This document shows positions 18,451 through 28,039 of a stretch of DNA of 64,000 nucleotides, one piece after another. Origin of the DNA: Pontibacter deserti (GTDB lineage Bacteria > Bacteroidota > Bacteroidia > Cytophagales > Hymenobacteraceae). Location of the stretch: contig NZ_JALPRS010000001.1 in NCBI RefSeq assembly GCF_023630255.1, positions 1,860,001-1,924,000 of the forward strand. Reading direction: 5' to 3'. The position numbers and the translations under genes were made by a program. The notes under the pieces were generated by a model, which saw only the letters and a program-made list of their open reading frames with translations, made no database searches and was not told the DNA's origin. Position 1 is the stretch's first letter; each line of letters begins with the position of its first letter.

Positions 18451-19500
18451 ATGCTTACCCGCTTACTTCCCAACTTTAATCCAACTAAGAATTGCTTAAC
18501 TCTTATTCTTTGCTCCACTACCGTGCTTGCCAGCAGTTGCATGCAGGAGCGCGAAGCACAGCAGGCAGCCCAGGCCGCTACACCAACGCCACCTGAAACA
18601 ACTATTGCACAGGATACCGCAGCCAGAATCAAAACCAACCCGGCGGATACTGCAACGTTGGCTTCTCAGCCTGCTGCAGATACTTCCTGGACTTATCCGG
18701 GCCCTAAACCATTACCAGGTGCTATACTTCCGGAAAAGCGGATATTGGCATTTTACGGCAACCCGCTATCAAAACGCATGGGTATTTTAGGGGAACTTCC
18801 TCCTGACAAAATGCTTCAGAAGCTTGATGAAGAAGTGGCTAACTGGAAAGCGGCCGATCCAGCTACGCCTGTTCAACCGGCTTTGCATGCCATAGTAGTT
18901 ACAGCCCAGGGCAAGCCAGGCCGTGGCAGCAAGTATAGGTTGCGCATGACGGACAAGATGATAGAGGATGTGCTGGATATGGCCAAACAACGCGATGCTA
19001 TTGTGTTTCTGGATGTGCAGGTAGGCCGAAGTACCTTGCAGGAAGAACTACCACGCCTTGTAAAATACCTGCAAATGCCTAATGTGCATTTAGGTATAGA
19101 TGCTGAGTTTGCCATGAAGAACGGAGGTGTACCTGGCCGCAGGATCGGATCGTTCGATGCCAAAGACATTAATTTTGCAACTGGTTTTCTTGCTGACCTT
19201 GTAACAGAACACCAGTTACCACCAAAGTTACTGATCGTTCATCGCTTTACGCAGGGCATGATCACCAATACTGAAAACATTAAACTAGATCCACGCTACC
19301 AGGTAGTAATGCATATGGACGGATGGGGTGGCCCGGCTCTGAAAAAGGATACCTATCGCCGCTATATTAAAAACGAGCCGGTACAGTTTACAGGATTTAA
19401 GCTGTTCTATAAAAATGATACACGCGGCGGTCATCGCCTGATGACTCCGGCAGAAGTGCTTGCTCTTACACCAAAGCCGATGTATATCCAGTATCAATAA
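18451..19500 (+). CDS. Conserved hypothetical lipoprotein
   Basis: The 349-residue protein has a lipoprotein signal with lipobox LASSC (Cys about residue 30), then a low-complexity linker rich in Ala, Thr, Pro and Gln to about residue 90. The globular part starts LPEKRILAFYGNPLSKRMGILGELPPDKML. It continues with alternating strands and helices (ALHAIVVTAQGKPG, AIVFLDVQVG, VHLGIDAEFAM, PKLLIVHRFTQGM, YQVVMHMDGWGGP), a layout that suggests a TIM-barrel-like fold. Acidic residues at strand ends could be catalytic, but I cannot name a family or substrate. Confidence 0.72.
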   Translation: MLTRLLPNFNPTKNCLTLILCSTTVLASSCMQEREAQQAAQAATPTPPETTIAQDTAARIKTNPADTATLASQPAADTSWTYPGPKPLPGAILPEKRILAFYGNPLSKRMGILGELPPDKMLQKLDEEVANWKAADPATPVQPALHAIVVTAQGKPGRGSKYRLRMTDKMIEDVLDMAKQRDAIVFLDVQVGRSTLQEELPRLVKYLQMPNVHLGIDAEFAMKNGGVPGRRIGSFDAKDINFATGFLADLVTEHQLPPKLLIVHRFTQGMITNTENIKLDPRYQVVMHMDGWGGPALKKDTYRRYIKNEPVQFTGFKLFYKNDTRGGHRLMTPAEVLALTPKPMYIQYQ

Positions 19501-19645
19501 GTTTAATTTTGAATTGAGTAATTTTGGAATGATTGAATGCATTATCAAGCTTGTCATCCTAGTGTAATGAGACCTTTAACTATAGTTTGAAATAGATCTC
19601 TCGCTACACTCATAATGACAGTAAAGTAAAGAATAAATCAACTGT

Positions 19646-19685
19646 AAAGTATAAGGCAGCCAGAAAACCAGCTGCCTTATACTTT
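19646..19685. terminator. Bidirectional terminator
   Basis: AAAGTATAAGGCAGC pairs with GCTGCCTTATACTTT (15 bp, 10-nt loop). It lies between convergent genes and serves both. Confidence 0.88.
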
Positions 19686-19721
19686 ATCAGATATTCGTAA
19701 CTCAGCATTCAAGACTCAGAA

Positions 19722-21098
19722 CTATCTCTTTAGTTTGTCTTTCATCCATTCATCCAGCATATCCACCAGTTTCTGATTAAAGTGAGTAGCAGCAAAGGCA
19801 TCGTACGTTCCTTCGTTTTGCATGCGCAGGTATTCTTTCTGCGTACCTGATTCTGCAAAAGTATGGTCGGTGCGGGGCACCAGTTTATATTCTGCCTTGC
19901 CCGGGTAGTAGCTATTCACAACATCTGCAATAATTTTGGCCCCATCTTCGTCTATGGCTTGCACATCGGCCTCCCCGAACAAAGATAAAGTATAAGCATT
20001 TGCTTCTTTCCAGGCTCTGTTTACCGGTACATCGTGTAGTTCCTGCAGGTAAGTATAGTGGCGACCAAACAAGTGTCCTTTACCATCATACTCATAGTTC
20101 TGCTCCAGGTAGGCTTTATACTTCGGGTTTTCGGCTAGCTGTTGCGGAGTTTTCTTTAGTACCATCAGCTCATACAGCATCGGCAACGATGTTTTCATAT
20201 CCTCATCTACCTGTACATAATCTATACCTGCTATCGGGCGCTGCTCTCTACCTAATTCTATCATGTACTCCAGCCATGGTTTGCCAGTAGAGCCGTACGT
20301 TATAATACCCTTTACTTTATTCTCCATGGCTATGAGCGGAGCTGTAGTTGCACCCAGCGAGTGACCGAACAGGAACACGTTATCTTTATCTACAAAATCA
20401 TAGGTTTTCAGCTTTTTAAGTCCGGCGGCAAAGGCAGCCAGTTCTTCATTATACCCAATTTCTGCGCAGGGCTTCGTGCCTTTGGCATCGCCCATACCCG
20501 GTTTCTCCATCCTGAATACGGCATAACCTTTTGCAACCAAACCATCTATCAGGCGGCGCTGGGTGTCGTGTTCGGGCATATTATCTAAAGAGTAGCAGCT
20601 AAACCCTTGAATAAAAAATACTGCCGGAAACCTGCCTTTGCCCTTAGGCTTTTTCATGATGGCACGTGCATAACCATTATTTTCCAGTGCCACTTCATCG
20701 TAAATCACATCAGCCTTTGGGTCGGTTTCGTAGGGCATGGGCTTTACCTTTCCTTTTACCTGCATCCTTTTACCGTTGCGGTACAAGTTTATACTCACTT
20801 TCTCATCTGCTGTAAAGGCTTTAGCTGTGGCCACTACCTCTTGTGCATTGGTTACTTCTTTTCCGTTAATGCTTACAAGCACATCCTGTGGTTGCAACTT
20901 TAGCGAAGCCGCGGTGCTGTTAGGTATAACAGCCATCACGATAGCCCCTTTTGCGGAAGGTACATTTTTAGCAGCAGCCACGGAATCGGTGAGCGGTGCC
21001 ACCTGCACTCCCAGAAAGGGTCGTCGTTTCAGGTTTTGTGCAGTTACAACCGGGGTACAAAGCAGTACTGTCAGGAGTAAAAAGATCGGATTTCTCAT
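19722..21098 (-). CDS. Secreted PDZ-alpha/beta hydrolase
   Basis: The 458-residue protein has a Sec signal peptide (about residues 1-20, ending VVTAQ). Residues about 25-115 form a PDZ domain (RRPFLGVQV...GAIVMAVIPNSTAASLKLQPQDVLVSINGKEV). An alpha/beta-hydrolase domain follows from about 140 to the end. It has the nucleophile elbow FLFGHSLGATTAP, an oxyanion region FFIQGFS, and the C-terminal PRTDHTFAES with the likely catalytic His. It is probably an envelope peptidase or esterase of the DLH/acyl-peptidase type. The substrate is unknown. Confidence 0.87.
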   Translation of the reverse strand: MRNPIFLLLTVLLCTPVVTAQNLKRRPFLGVQVAPLTDSVAAAKNVPSAKGAIVMAVIPNSTAASLKLQPQDVLVSINGKEVTNAQEVVATAKAFTADEKVSINLYRNGKRMQVKGKVKPMPYETDPKADVIYDEVALENNGYARAIMKKPKGKGRFPAVFFIQGFSCYSLDNMPEHDTQRRLIDGLVAKGYAVFRMEKPGMGDAKGTKPCAEIGYNEELAAFAAGLKKLKTYDFVDKDNVFLFGHSLGATTAPLIAMENKVKGIITYGSTGKPWLEYMIELGREQRPIAGIDYVQVDEDMKTSLPMLYELMVLKKTPQQLAENPKYKAYLEQNYEYDGKGHLFGRHYTYLQELHDVPVNRAWKEANAYTLSLFGEADVQAIDEDGAKIIADVVNSYYPGKAEYKLVPRTDHTFAESGTQKEYLRMQNEGTYDAFAATHFNQKLVDMLDEWMKDKLKR

Positions 21099-21366
21099 AG
21101 TTTATAGTTAGTAGCTTTTAATCAGGGGACAGGTTGAAGATTTATACTTCCACCTAAAGTATAAAATTCATCACTTCACTTAAATTATCTTTTTAAAGTT
21201 AAAAATATTCCATAACTTATAAACATGTAAGGTGCACAACATAAAATTCAGAAAGTTTGCACCTGCCGGGAGCAAAAAGGCCCGGATTTTGCGTTAGGAG
21301 ATTACAAACAAGCTGGTGCAGAAGTATAACTTCTAAAAGACAGCGTTTTAGCGAGAGGGGAAATTT

Positions 21367-22260
21367 ATGGCGCAGTTCTTACAAGCCTCGTCGGCACTGA
21401 AGTTTGCCGTACGGTTTATCCAGATCATCATCGTGTTTCCGATGGCGGTGTTGCTCAGTTTTTATGTGCCACCGTACAAGTCTATGGACTATGAGCTTCA
21501 CTTTTTACTATGGCTAATGGTTTCGGCAGCTATTTCTGTTGTAGTTACCCGTTTCAGCCCGAAGCTTATCGTGTTCACATTCTTTATTATTATGGGCGTG
21601 TTCTTTTATAACAGTAAGTTCCCGGGCATTACATTCGGCGATATTTATTCAGATTATAATGCAGCGTTGGTAAACATGACCAGCAATCCGCATAAGGTAT
21701 CTTACTTTAAGCCGGTTAAGGGTACATACTTTCAGGAAGAACGTGTTAAAAACGCTATGCAGCCAACCCACCCGAAGCTGCGCAACTTTGCCGTAGAAAA
21801 TTCTACCCGTTATTTTCATGATGAATATTACCGCAAGTATGGCAAGCTGGCCCGTTATTTCTCGCTGTTTAAATATGTGCGACAGAACTGGAAATACGTG
21901 AACGACCCGGTAAATATGGATTATTACTCTCCTCCTGTTGAAAGTATGGAACTGCTGGCCGGAGACTGTGACGATTACGCTATTCTGATGGCATCATCGG
22001 TAATGGCCATTGGTGGCGAAGCGCGTGTGGTTATCTCAGAAAGCCACATGTATACGGAAGTAAAAGTAGGTGAATCGGAAGATATTGATGAGGTAAGCCA
22101 TGTGGTGAGAACGTTGTTTCCGGATGAAGTGAACAGCGGCAAAATACACTTTCATGAAACCAATGATGAGCTCTGGATCAACTTTGATTATACTGCCCGC
22201 CACCCGGGTGGTTATTTCCTGGAGCCTGAACTATACAGCGTAATTACTTTTGCAGAATAA
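21367..22260 (+). CDS. Membrane-anchored transglutaminase-like protein
   Basis: The 297-residue protein begins with three hydrophobic segments (about residues 12-34, 44-60 and 66-84). A transglutaminase-like domain follows. Its Cys lies in ELLAGDCDDYAILMASSVMAIGGEARVV, and the His is supplied by the SESHMYTEVKVG segment, with a later Asp (WINFDYTARHPGG) completing a triad pattern. Transglutaminase-like proteins of this kind usually act as envelope peptidases or protein crosslinkers. The domain should face the periplasm. The role is not known. Confidence 0.82.
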   Translation: MAQFLQASSALKFAVRFIQIIIVFPMAVLLSFYVPPYKSMDYELHFLLWLMVSAAISVVVTRFSPKLIVFTFFIIMGVFFYNSKFPGITFGDIYSDYNAALVNMTSNPHKVSYFKPVKGTYFQEERVKNAMQPTHPKLRNFAVENSTRYFHDEYYRKYGKLARYFSLFKYVRQNWKYVNDPVNMDYYSPPVESMELLAGDCDDYAILMASSVMAIGGEARVVISESHMYTEVKVGESEDIDEVSHVVRTLFPDEVNSGKIHFHETNDELWINFDYTARHPGGYFLEPELYSVITFAE

Positions 22261-22310
22261 GCCTATACTATAAGTACAGCTAAATCAGTTTTATACTCGT
22301 ACAAGTGCAG

Positions 22311-22335
22311 CAGCCACCTTGCCGGTGGCTGTTTT
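22311..22335 (+). terminator. Intrinsic terminator
   Basis: CAGCCACC-ttgcc-GGTGGCTG followed by TTTT. It lies 50 bp after the transglutaminase stop and 40 bp before the regulator. Confidence 0.85.
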
Positions 22336-22375
22336 ATTATTTAATTTAGCCTGATAACCTAAACTGATTCTACCT

Positions 22376-23542
22376 ATGCCCAAAATTCTGATTATAGATG
22401 ATGAGCGGGCCATCCGTAGTACCCTGAAGGAAATTCTGGAGTTTGAGAATTACGCCGTAGACGAAGCCGAAGATGGCGAAAAGGGACTGCAGCTCCTGAG
22501 CAAAAGCAAGTATGATGTAGTGCTATGCGATATTAAAATGCCTGGCATGGATGGACTGGAAGTGCTTGAAAAGGCGATGGAGCTTTCACCAGATACACCG
22601 TTCATCATGATATCGGCACACGGAACGATAGATACTGCCGTGGAAGCCACCAAAAAAGGTGCCTATGACTTCCTGCAGAAACCACCGGATCTGAACCGTT
22701 TGCTGGTAACTGTTCGCAACGCGCTGGATAAAGCTACACTGGTAACCGAAACCAAGATACTTAAGAAGAAGATCTCCAAAACCTATGAAATGGTGGGTGC
22801 TTCGGAAGCACTTGGACGTGTGAAACAGGCCATCGAAAAAGTAGCCCCAACCGATGCCCGCGTACTTATAACCGGCCCTAATGGATCTGGTAAGGAACTG
22901 GTAGCGCGCTCTATACATGAGCATAGCAACCGCGCCAACGGCCCATTAATAGAAGTTAACTGCGCGGCTATACCTAGCGAACTGATCGAGAGTGAATTAT
23001 TTGGCCACGAAAAAGGCTCGTTTACATCGGCAGTAAAGCAACGCATCGGTAAGTTTGAGCAAGCCAACGGCGGCACACTGTTTCTGGATGAAGTTGGGGA
23101 TATGAGCCTTTCCGCTCAGGCCAAAGTGCTGCGTGCCCTGCAGGAACATAAGATTACCCGCGTTGGTGGCGACAAAGACATTCAGGTGGATGTGCGCGTG
23201 ATTGCGGCAACCAATAAAAACCTGTTGGAGGAGATCGAAGCCAAAAATTTCCGTGAGGACTTGTACCACCGCCTGGGTGTTATACTGATACATGTGCCGC
23301 CACTTAACGAGCGACGCGAAGACATTCCGGACCTGGTAACCAAGTTCCTGAACGACATTGCCAACGATTACGGTAACAAGCCTAAAACGATTGCTGCGGA
23401 TGCCATGCAGTACCTGCAAGGGCTGGATTGGCGAGGAAATGTGCGGGAATTGCGCAATGTGGTAGAGCGCCTGGTGATTATGAGCGGAAACGAAATCACC
23501 TTGGAAGATGCCAAAGCCTACGCCCGCCCGGTTGTAGCATAA
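22376..23542 (+). CDS. NtrC-like response regulator without HTH domain
   Basis: The 388-residue protein has a receiver domain (about 1-120: IIDDERAIRS, phospho-Asp in VVLCDIKMPGMDG, SAHG and the Lys in DFLQKPP). An AAA+ sigma-54 activator domain follows (about 145-370), with Walker A ITGPNGSGKELVA, Walker B GGTLFLDEVGDM and an Arg-finger region. The sigma-54 contact loop reads GSFTSA instead of the canonical GAFTGA. The protein ends about 15 residues after the AAA+ lid, so the usual C-terminal Fis-type HTH is missing. No kinase gene adjoins it. It may act on sigma-54 without direct DNA binding, or the loop change may mean it works differently. Confidence 0.9.
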   Translation: MPKILIIDDERAIRSTLKEILEFENYAVDEAEDGEKGLQLLSKSKYDVVLCDIKMPGMDGLEVLEKAMELSPDTPFIMISAHGTIDTAVEATKKGAYDFLQKPPDLNRLLVTVRNALDKATLVTETKILKKKISKTYEMVGASEALGRVKQAIEKVAPTDARVLITGPNGSGKELVARSIHEHSNRANGPLIEVNCAAIPSELIESELFGHEKGSFTSAVKQRIGKFEQANGGTLFLDEVGDMSLSAQAKVLRALQEHKITRVGGDKDIQVDVRVIAATNKNLLEEIEAKNFREDLYHRLGVILIHVPPLNERREDIPDLVTKFLNDIANDYGNKPKTIAADAMQYLQGLDWRGNVRELRNVVERLVIMSGNEITLEDAKAYARPVVA

Positions 23543-23564
23543 ACTTATACTTTGTAAACTATAA

Positions 23565-23605
23565 ACCGCAGATCAGAAGTATAAAAGCTTCCGCTCTGCG
23601 GTTTT
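23565..23605 (+). terminator. Probable terminator
   Basis: ACCGCAGA pairs with TCTGCGGT across a 22-nt loop and is followed by TTTAT. It lies just after the regulator gene. Confidence 0.65.
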
Positions 23606-23719
23606 ATAGTTTAGGAGAATTGATCCTTATTTGCTGACGCAGGTTTGTAACTCCACAGGGGCAGAGGCCCAAACTATAGTTCGTCACGAGCGAAGACGCC
23701 TGAGCCATTGTTAACCACT

Positions 23720-24715
23720 CTACACCACCAACAAATTACATCCCCGGATATCTGAATTATCAAAACGACCCAGTACTTCAAAACTCCCATCTTCATGTTG
23801 CCTGCCGATGTCTTTAGTTTCGATAAAAGCGCATGAATCTACATTGGCTAAGTCGATTACATTAATGCCACCTGAGCGGTGATGACTGCCGATATCGAAT
23901 GGATCGTTAAGGTCGCGGAGCAGGGTCTGCATGGTTTGCCCGGCCTTGAAAAGCCCCTCTCCCATCGAATAACCTTGAGACAGTAGTTCCGTCATACCAT
24001 ATTCGGAGTGGATAGCATCAACGCCAAACCCCTGTTTTAAATAGCTATGCAGCTCTTCACGAACCATTTCACGGTGACGGCCTTTCATGCCACCAGTTTC
24101 CATGATTGTAACACCACTAAAATCATACTTTCCTTTCAGTTTTTCGGCCCAGTTTAATAAGGCGTAACTTACTCCGATAAGCAGTACTTTTTTGCCACGG
24201 GTGCGGGCTTTGGTTATACTTTGTAGCAGTTTACTATGATTATGTAGGTAAAAACCTTCTTCATGCTGCCTGGTCTGTTTTACAAAATAATCTACCATCG
24301 CAACCAAACTCGAGCCACCTTGCTCCAAGTAAGAAGGCAAAAGCGCCAGTACTACATATTGCTCCAGTGGCCCATAGAAGTGCTCAAAAATGTACTTTGT
24401 GTTTGCGTTATACCAGTTTAAGTCGGCAATATAGTGCTTGCTTCTGGTTTGCTGCGTTGTACCGCTACTTAAGAAGGTTATTTCAGGCTCAAAATCTCCT
24501 GTTGCAACCTTTTGCTGTTTAAAGAACTCTATTGGTAAAAAAGGAATTTGTTCTAAGCTGTTTATCTGGTCTGGCTGACAGTGCAGGTGTTTCAGATAAG
24601 CTTTGTAAACAGGATTATTTTCTGCCTGGTATCTGAAGAGCGACAGCGCCATCTGCGTAAAATCGACTGGTTGCCGGTGAAGCTGTTGTTTGAACTGTGC
24701 CTTGAAATCCATCAA
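23720..24715 (-). CDS. LuxE/PaaK-like acyl-protein synthetase
   Basis: The 331-residue protein matches the LuxE-like branch of adenylate-forming enzymes. The N-terminal segment NPVYKAYLKHL...LEQIPFLPIEFFKQQKV is typical. The nucleotide-binding loop is TFLSSGTTQQTRSKHY (about residues 81-96), and later blocks read IMETGGMKGRHREMVREEL, AIHSEYGMTELLSQGY and CAFIETKDIGRQHEDGSFEVLGRFDNSDIRG. The family activates acyl chains as acyl-AMP or acyl-enzyme. No lux reductase or acyltransferase lies nearby, so the substrate is unclear. It is monocistronic. Confidence 0.85.
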   Translation of the reverse strand: MMDFKAQFKQQLHRQPVDFTQMALSLFRYQAENNPVYKAYLKHLHCQPDQINSLEQIPFLPIEFFKQQKVATGDFEPEITFLSSGTTQQTRSKHYIADLNWYNANTKYIFEHFYGPLEQYVVLALLPSYLEQGGSSLVAMVDYFVKQTRQHEEGFYLHNHSKLLQSITKARTRGKKVLLIGVSYALLNWAEKLKGKYDFSGVTIMETGGMKGRHREMVREELHSYLKQGFGVDAIHSEYGMTELLSQGYSMGEGLFKAGQTMQTLLRDLNDPFDIGSHHRSGGINVIDLANVDSCAFIETKDIGRQHEDGSFEVLGRFDNSDIRGCNLLVV

Positions 24716-24788
24716 ATAAACTTATAACAAATCCTATATCTAATCGTTTGATTTAGTAAATTTAGCTTCATTTTTCTGATTTCCCTGT

Positions 24789-25355
24789 ATGAACTATATG
24801 CTAAAGTATAGCTTTGCCTGCCTGCTGTTGTTGCTGGCCTTCACCTCCTGCCGCGAAGAGCCTAACTACCCGGATGAACCTCAGATATCGTTTAAACGGA
24901 TAGAAAAATTTAGTCATGAGCCTTCAGGTGTAAAAACAGACACATTGACATTCGTTATTGGCTACCAGGATGGTGATGGAAATCTGGGTCTCAGACCATA
25001 TGATTCAAGACAGGAGGCAACTGATCCGGACAGCCAGGCTCCTTTTAACTTTGGCTCGCCTTACTATAACAACTTCTTTCTTAAGTTTTACGAAGAGATA
25101 GAGCAACCTGATGGAAGCAAAGAATTTGTACCATTCAGAGGTGGATTTGAGTTACAGCAGCGCTTTCCCAGAATATCTTCAGATGAACGTGAGGAACCAC
25201 TTGAAGGGGAAATCAGGTTTAAGTTCGCTTTTACTGAACTGGAAGTTAATCCCGGTACTGTTATGCGTTTCGAAGCTTATATTTACGACAGAACTACGCC
25301 GGTACCACATAAGAGCAATGTAGTAATTTCTGAACCTGTAACGCTCCTGGAGTAG
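24789..25355 (+). CDS. Hypothetical lipoprotein
   Basis: The 188-residue protein has lipobox AFTSC (Cys about residue 21) and a beta-rich mature part. VIGYQDGDGNLGLRPYD may bind a metal, being Asp/Gly/Asn-rich. The C-terminal segment reads FAFTELEVNPGTVMRFEAYIYDRT. The pattern suggests an Ig-like or other beta-sandwich domain. It is similar in style to small outer-membrane lipoproteins of Cytophagales, and no function is known. It is convergent with the fused E1 gene. Confidence 0.75.
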   Translation: MNYMLKYSFACLLLLLAFTSCREEPNYPDEPQISFKRIEKFSHEPSGVKTDTLTFVIGYQDGDGNLGLRPYDSRQEATDPDSQAPFNFGSPYYNNFFLKFYEEIEQPDGSKEFVPFRGGFELQQRFPRISSDEREEPLEGEIRFKFAFTELEVNPGTVMRFEAYIYDRTTPVPHKSNVVISEPVTLLE

Positions 25356-25375
25356 TAGTAACAATATTTTAAACC

Positions 25376-25417
25376 AACAAAGAGGCCCTGCAACTATAGC
25401 TGCAGGGCCTCTTTGTT
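25376..25417. terminator. Bidirectional terminator
   Basis: AACAAAGAGGCCCTGCA pairs with TGCAGGGCCTCTTTGTT (17-bp perfect stem, 8-nt loop). It lies between convergent genes. Confidence 0.92.
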
Positions 25418-25433
25418 AGCTTATACTTTATAC

Positions 25434-27842
25434 TTAGTAGATCGTAGGATATGCTTCCGGATCAGCTTCGTTCATAATGTCGTACACAGCTTCAAATACA
25501 TCTTCTGTGTTAGGCTTAGAGAAATAATCTCCATCAGAACCATATGGCGGACGGTGCGCTTGTGCAGCTAAACACTGTGGTTTCGAATCCAGCCATCTCC
25601 AGGCGCCTTGCTCATCTACTACCTGCTGCATCATAAACGCAGTTGCACCACCCGGTACGTCTTCGTCTGTAAACAGCACACGGTTAGTTTTCTTAATAGA
25701 GTCTGTAATCACATGCTCAATATCGAACGGCAACAGCGTCTGCACATCTATTACTTCCGCAGAAATACCGAATTCCTCCAACTGGCGGGCAGCTTCCATG
25801 ACGATACGGCACATAGATCCATAGGTAACTATAGTTACATCCGAGCCTTCTTTCAGGATCTCTGGCTTGCCAAGTGGCACGGTAAACTCCGCAATATTAT
25901 TTGGGATGCGCTCTTTTAATCTGTAACCGTTTAAGCACTCAATAATAAGCGCCGGCTCGTCAGACTTCAGCATGGTGTTGTAGAAACCTGCTGCCTGTGT
26001 CATATCGCGCGGTACCAGCACGTGCATACCTCTTATGCTGTTCAGGATCATACCGATTGGAGAACCAGAGTGCCAGATACCTTCCAGGCGGTGACCGCGT
26101 GTGCGAACGATAAGCGGCGCTTTCTGGCCACCTTTGGTACGGTACTGCAAGCAAGCCACGTCATCGCTCAGGATCTGGATTGCATACAACAAGTAATCTA
26201 AATACTGGATCTCAGTTATCGGGCGAAGGCCACGTAGCGCAGCACCTATACCCTGACCAACTATAGTACATTCACGGATACCGGTATCTGTAACGCGTAA
26301 CTCGCCATATTTTTCCTGTAAGCCGGCAAATGCCTGGTTCACGTCACCAATTTTACCAACATCTTCGCCAATGGCAAAAACACGTGGGTCGCGGGCTAGT
26401 ATAGCATCAAAGCAAGCCTGTAATACTTCGCGACCATCTACAACCGGAGAATTATCATCAAACTCAGCTTTTACTTCTTCTACCAATAAAGCAGATTCCT
26501 CAGACTGGCTGTATAAGTAAGAGTTAAAACGGTCAGCATTCTCGCCAATCGTTTGCTCCAGCCAACCTACCAGTTCACGTTTTGCTGCATTTCGCTCATC
26601 ACGTACGTAACGTAGCGCTTTACGAACTGCCCTAACTGCATCGCTACGGATAGGCACCGTTACTTTGCGGAGTTCTTCCGTTATAGTTGCAATTTCGGTG
26701 ATATGCTCGCTGGCAGCAGCCAAATTATCCAGTAATCTTAATGCTTCGGCGTGGTCTTCTTTTATACCTGCATCAAAAGCAGTCCAGGCATTAGTGCGGG
26801 CCACACGTACTGCATCTTTCGCTTCATTCTCGATCTGGTCCAGCTGCTCCGTAGTAGCAATACCGTTAGCCAGTATCCACTCACGCATTTTCTTTAAACA
26901 GTCAAAATCAGCTTCCCAATCCAGCCTTTCTCTAGACTTGTAGCGCTCGTGTGAGCCAGAAGTTGAGTGTCCCTGAGGCTGAGTTACTTCTTCGACATGT
27001 ACCAGTACCGGCACGTGCTGCTCACGGCAAACGCGCACAGCTGCTTCGTAAGTCTCGCAAAGGGCGGCATAATCCCAGCCTTTTACTTTAAATATCTCGT
27101 AGCCCTGCTCCCCTTCTGCGTTGCGCTGGAAACCGGCTAATATTTCAGATATACTTCCTTTAGTGGTCTGGTACTCAGCTGGCACAGAAATACCATAGCC
27201 ATCGTCCCAAACCGAAACCAACATTGGCACCTGCAATACGCCACCTGCATTTATGGCTTCAAAGAACATCCCTTCAGAAGTAGAAGCATTACCTATAGTT
27301 CCGAATGCTACCTCGTTACCATTAACCGAGAACTGCTGTAAATGCTGCAATTCAGGATTCTGGCGGTATAGTTTGGATGCATAAGCCAGACCTACAAGGC
27401 GAGGCATTTGAGAAGCAGTAGGCGAAATGTCAGAGCTAGAGTTTTTCTGCTCCATAATGTTCTTCCAGTTCCCTTCCTCATCCAGCAGGCGGGTACCAAA
27501 GTGGCCATTCATGGCACGACCTGCTGTGGATGGTTCTGCTTCTACATCGGTGTGGGCATATAGTTGTGCAAAGTATTGCTGCAGTGTAAGTTCGCCAATG
27601 GCAAACATAAAGGTCTGGTCGCGGTAATAACCTGAACGAAAATCACCGTTCTGGAAGAATTTAGCCATGGCCAACTGGGCCACCTCTTTTCCATCTCCGA
27701 AGATACCGAACTTGGCCTTGCCCATAAACACTTCCTTGCGACCTGCAAGGCTGGCTTGGCGGCTTTCCCAACCTATTCTGTAATCCTGAAGTATTTCTTC
27801 AGCTGTTAATTTTTGAGTTATAGATACTTCAGCGGTTTGCAT
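25434..27842 (-). CDS. Fused 2-oxoacid dehydrogenase E1 (alpha-beta)
   Basis: The 802-residue protein fuses E1-alpha (about residues 15-400) and E1-beta (about 475-800). The alpha part keeps the family core, but the TPP motif reads GNASTSEGMFFEAIN ... SVWDDGYGIS, where the classic form is GDG ... NN. The beta part has AIGEDVGKIGDVNQAFAGLQEKYG, DTGIRECTIVGQGIGAALRGLRP and a transketolase C-terminal domain ending VLFTDEDVPGGATAFMMQQV. It is probably the branched-chain or related 2-oxoacid dehydrogenase E1, where fusions are common in Bacteroidota. It is distinct from pdhB at 5900. No E2 or E3 gene is adjacent. Confidence 0.9.
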   Translation of the reverse strand: MQTAEVSITQKLTAEEILQDYRIGWESRQASLAGRKEVFMGKAKFGIFGDGKEVAQLAMAKFFQNGDFRSGYYRDQTFMFAIGELTLQQYFAQLYAHTDVEAEPSTAGRAMNGHFGTRLLDEEGNWKNIMEQKNSSSDISPTASQMPRLVGLAYASKLYRQNPELQHLQQFSVNGNEVAFGTIGNASTSEGMFFEAINAGGVLQVPMLVSVWDDGYGISVPAEYQTTKGSISEILAGFQRNAEGEQGYEIFKVKGWDYAALCETYEAAVRVCREQHVPVLVHVEEVTQPQGHSTSGSHERYKSRERLDWEADFDCLKKMREWILANGIATTEQLDQIENEAKDAVRVARTNAWTAFDAGIKEDHAEALRLLDNLAAASEHITEIATITEELRKVTVPIRSDAVRAVRKALRYVRDERNAAKRELVGWLEQTIGENADRFNSYLYSQSEESALLVEEVKAEFDDNSPVVDGREVLQACFDAILARDPRVFAIGEDVGKIGDVNQAFAGLQEKYGELRVTDTGIRECTIVGQGIGAALRGLRPITEIQYLDYLLYAIQILSDDVACLQYRTKGGQKAPLIVRTRGHRLEGIWHSGSPIGMILNSIRGMHVLVPRDMTQAAGFYNTMLKSDEPALIIECLNGYRLKERIPNNIAEFTVPLGKPEILKEGSDVTIVTYGSMCRIVMEAARQLEEFGISAEVIDVQTLLPFDIEHVITDSIKKTNRVLFTDEDVPGGATAFMMQQVVDEQGAWRWLDSKPQCLAAQAHRPPYGSDGDYFSKPNTEDVFEAVYDIMNEADPEAYPTIY

Positions 27843-27971
27843 GTGATATCAGGGTATATACTTGTGGTATAATTTCATTCAAAAGTACAGAACATTAGCC
27901 TAAACTTCAAATTAAGCCCGTTCTTCACTAAATTTGGCACGATAGTGGAATCCGTTTTGTGAAAGATTTCC

Positions 27972-27979
27972 TATCTTTG
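27972..27979 (+). promoter_or_regulatory. Candidate -7 box TATCTTTG
   Basis: TATCTTTG fits TAnnTTTG and lies 60 bp upstream of the DUF1573 gene start. A TTTG at 27956 is too close for a standard -33 box. Confidence 0.45.
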
Positions 27980-28039
27980 TTTTGCTCCAAAAAATAAAGA
28001 GCAATTGTTTTACGTTAATTTGCTTCTCAATTTTTTGAA

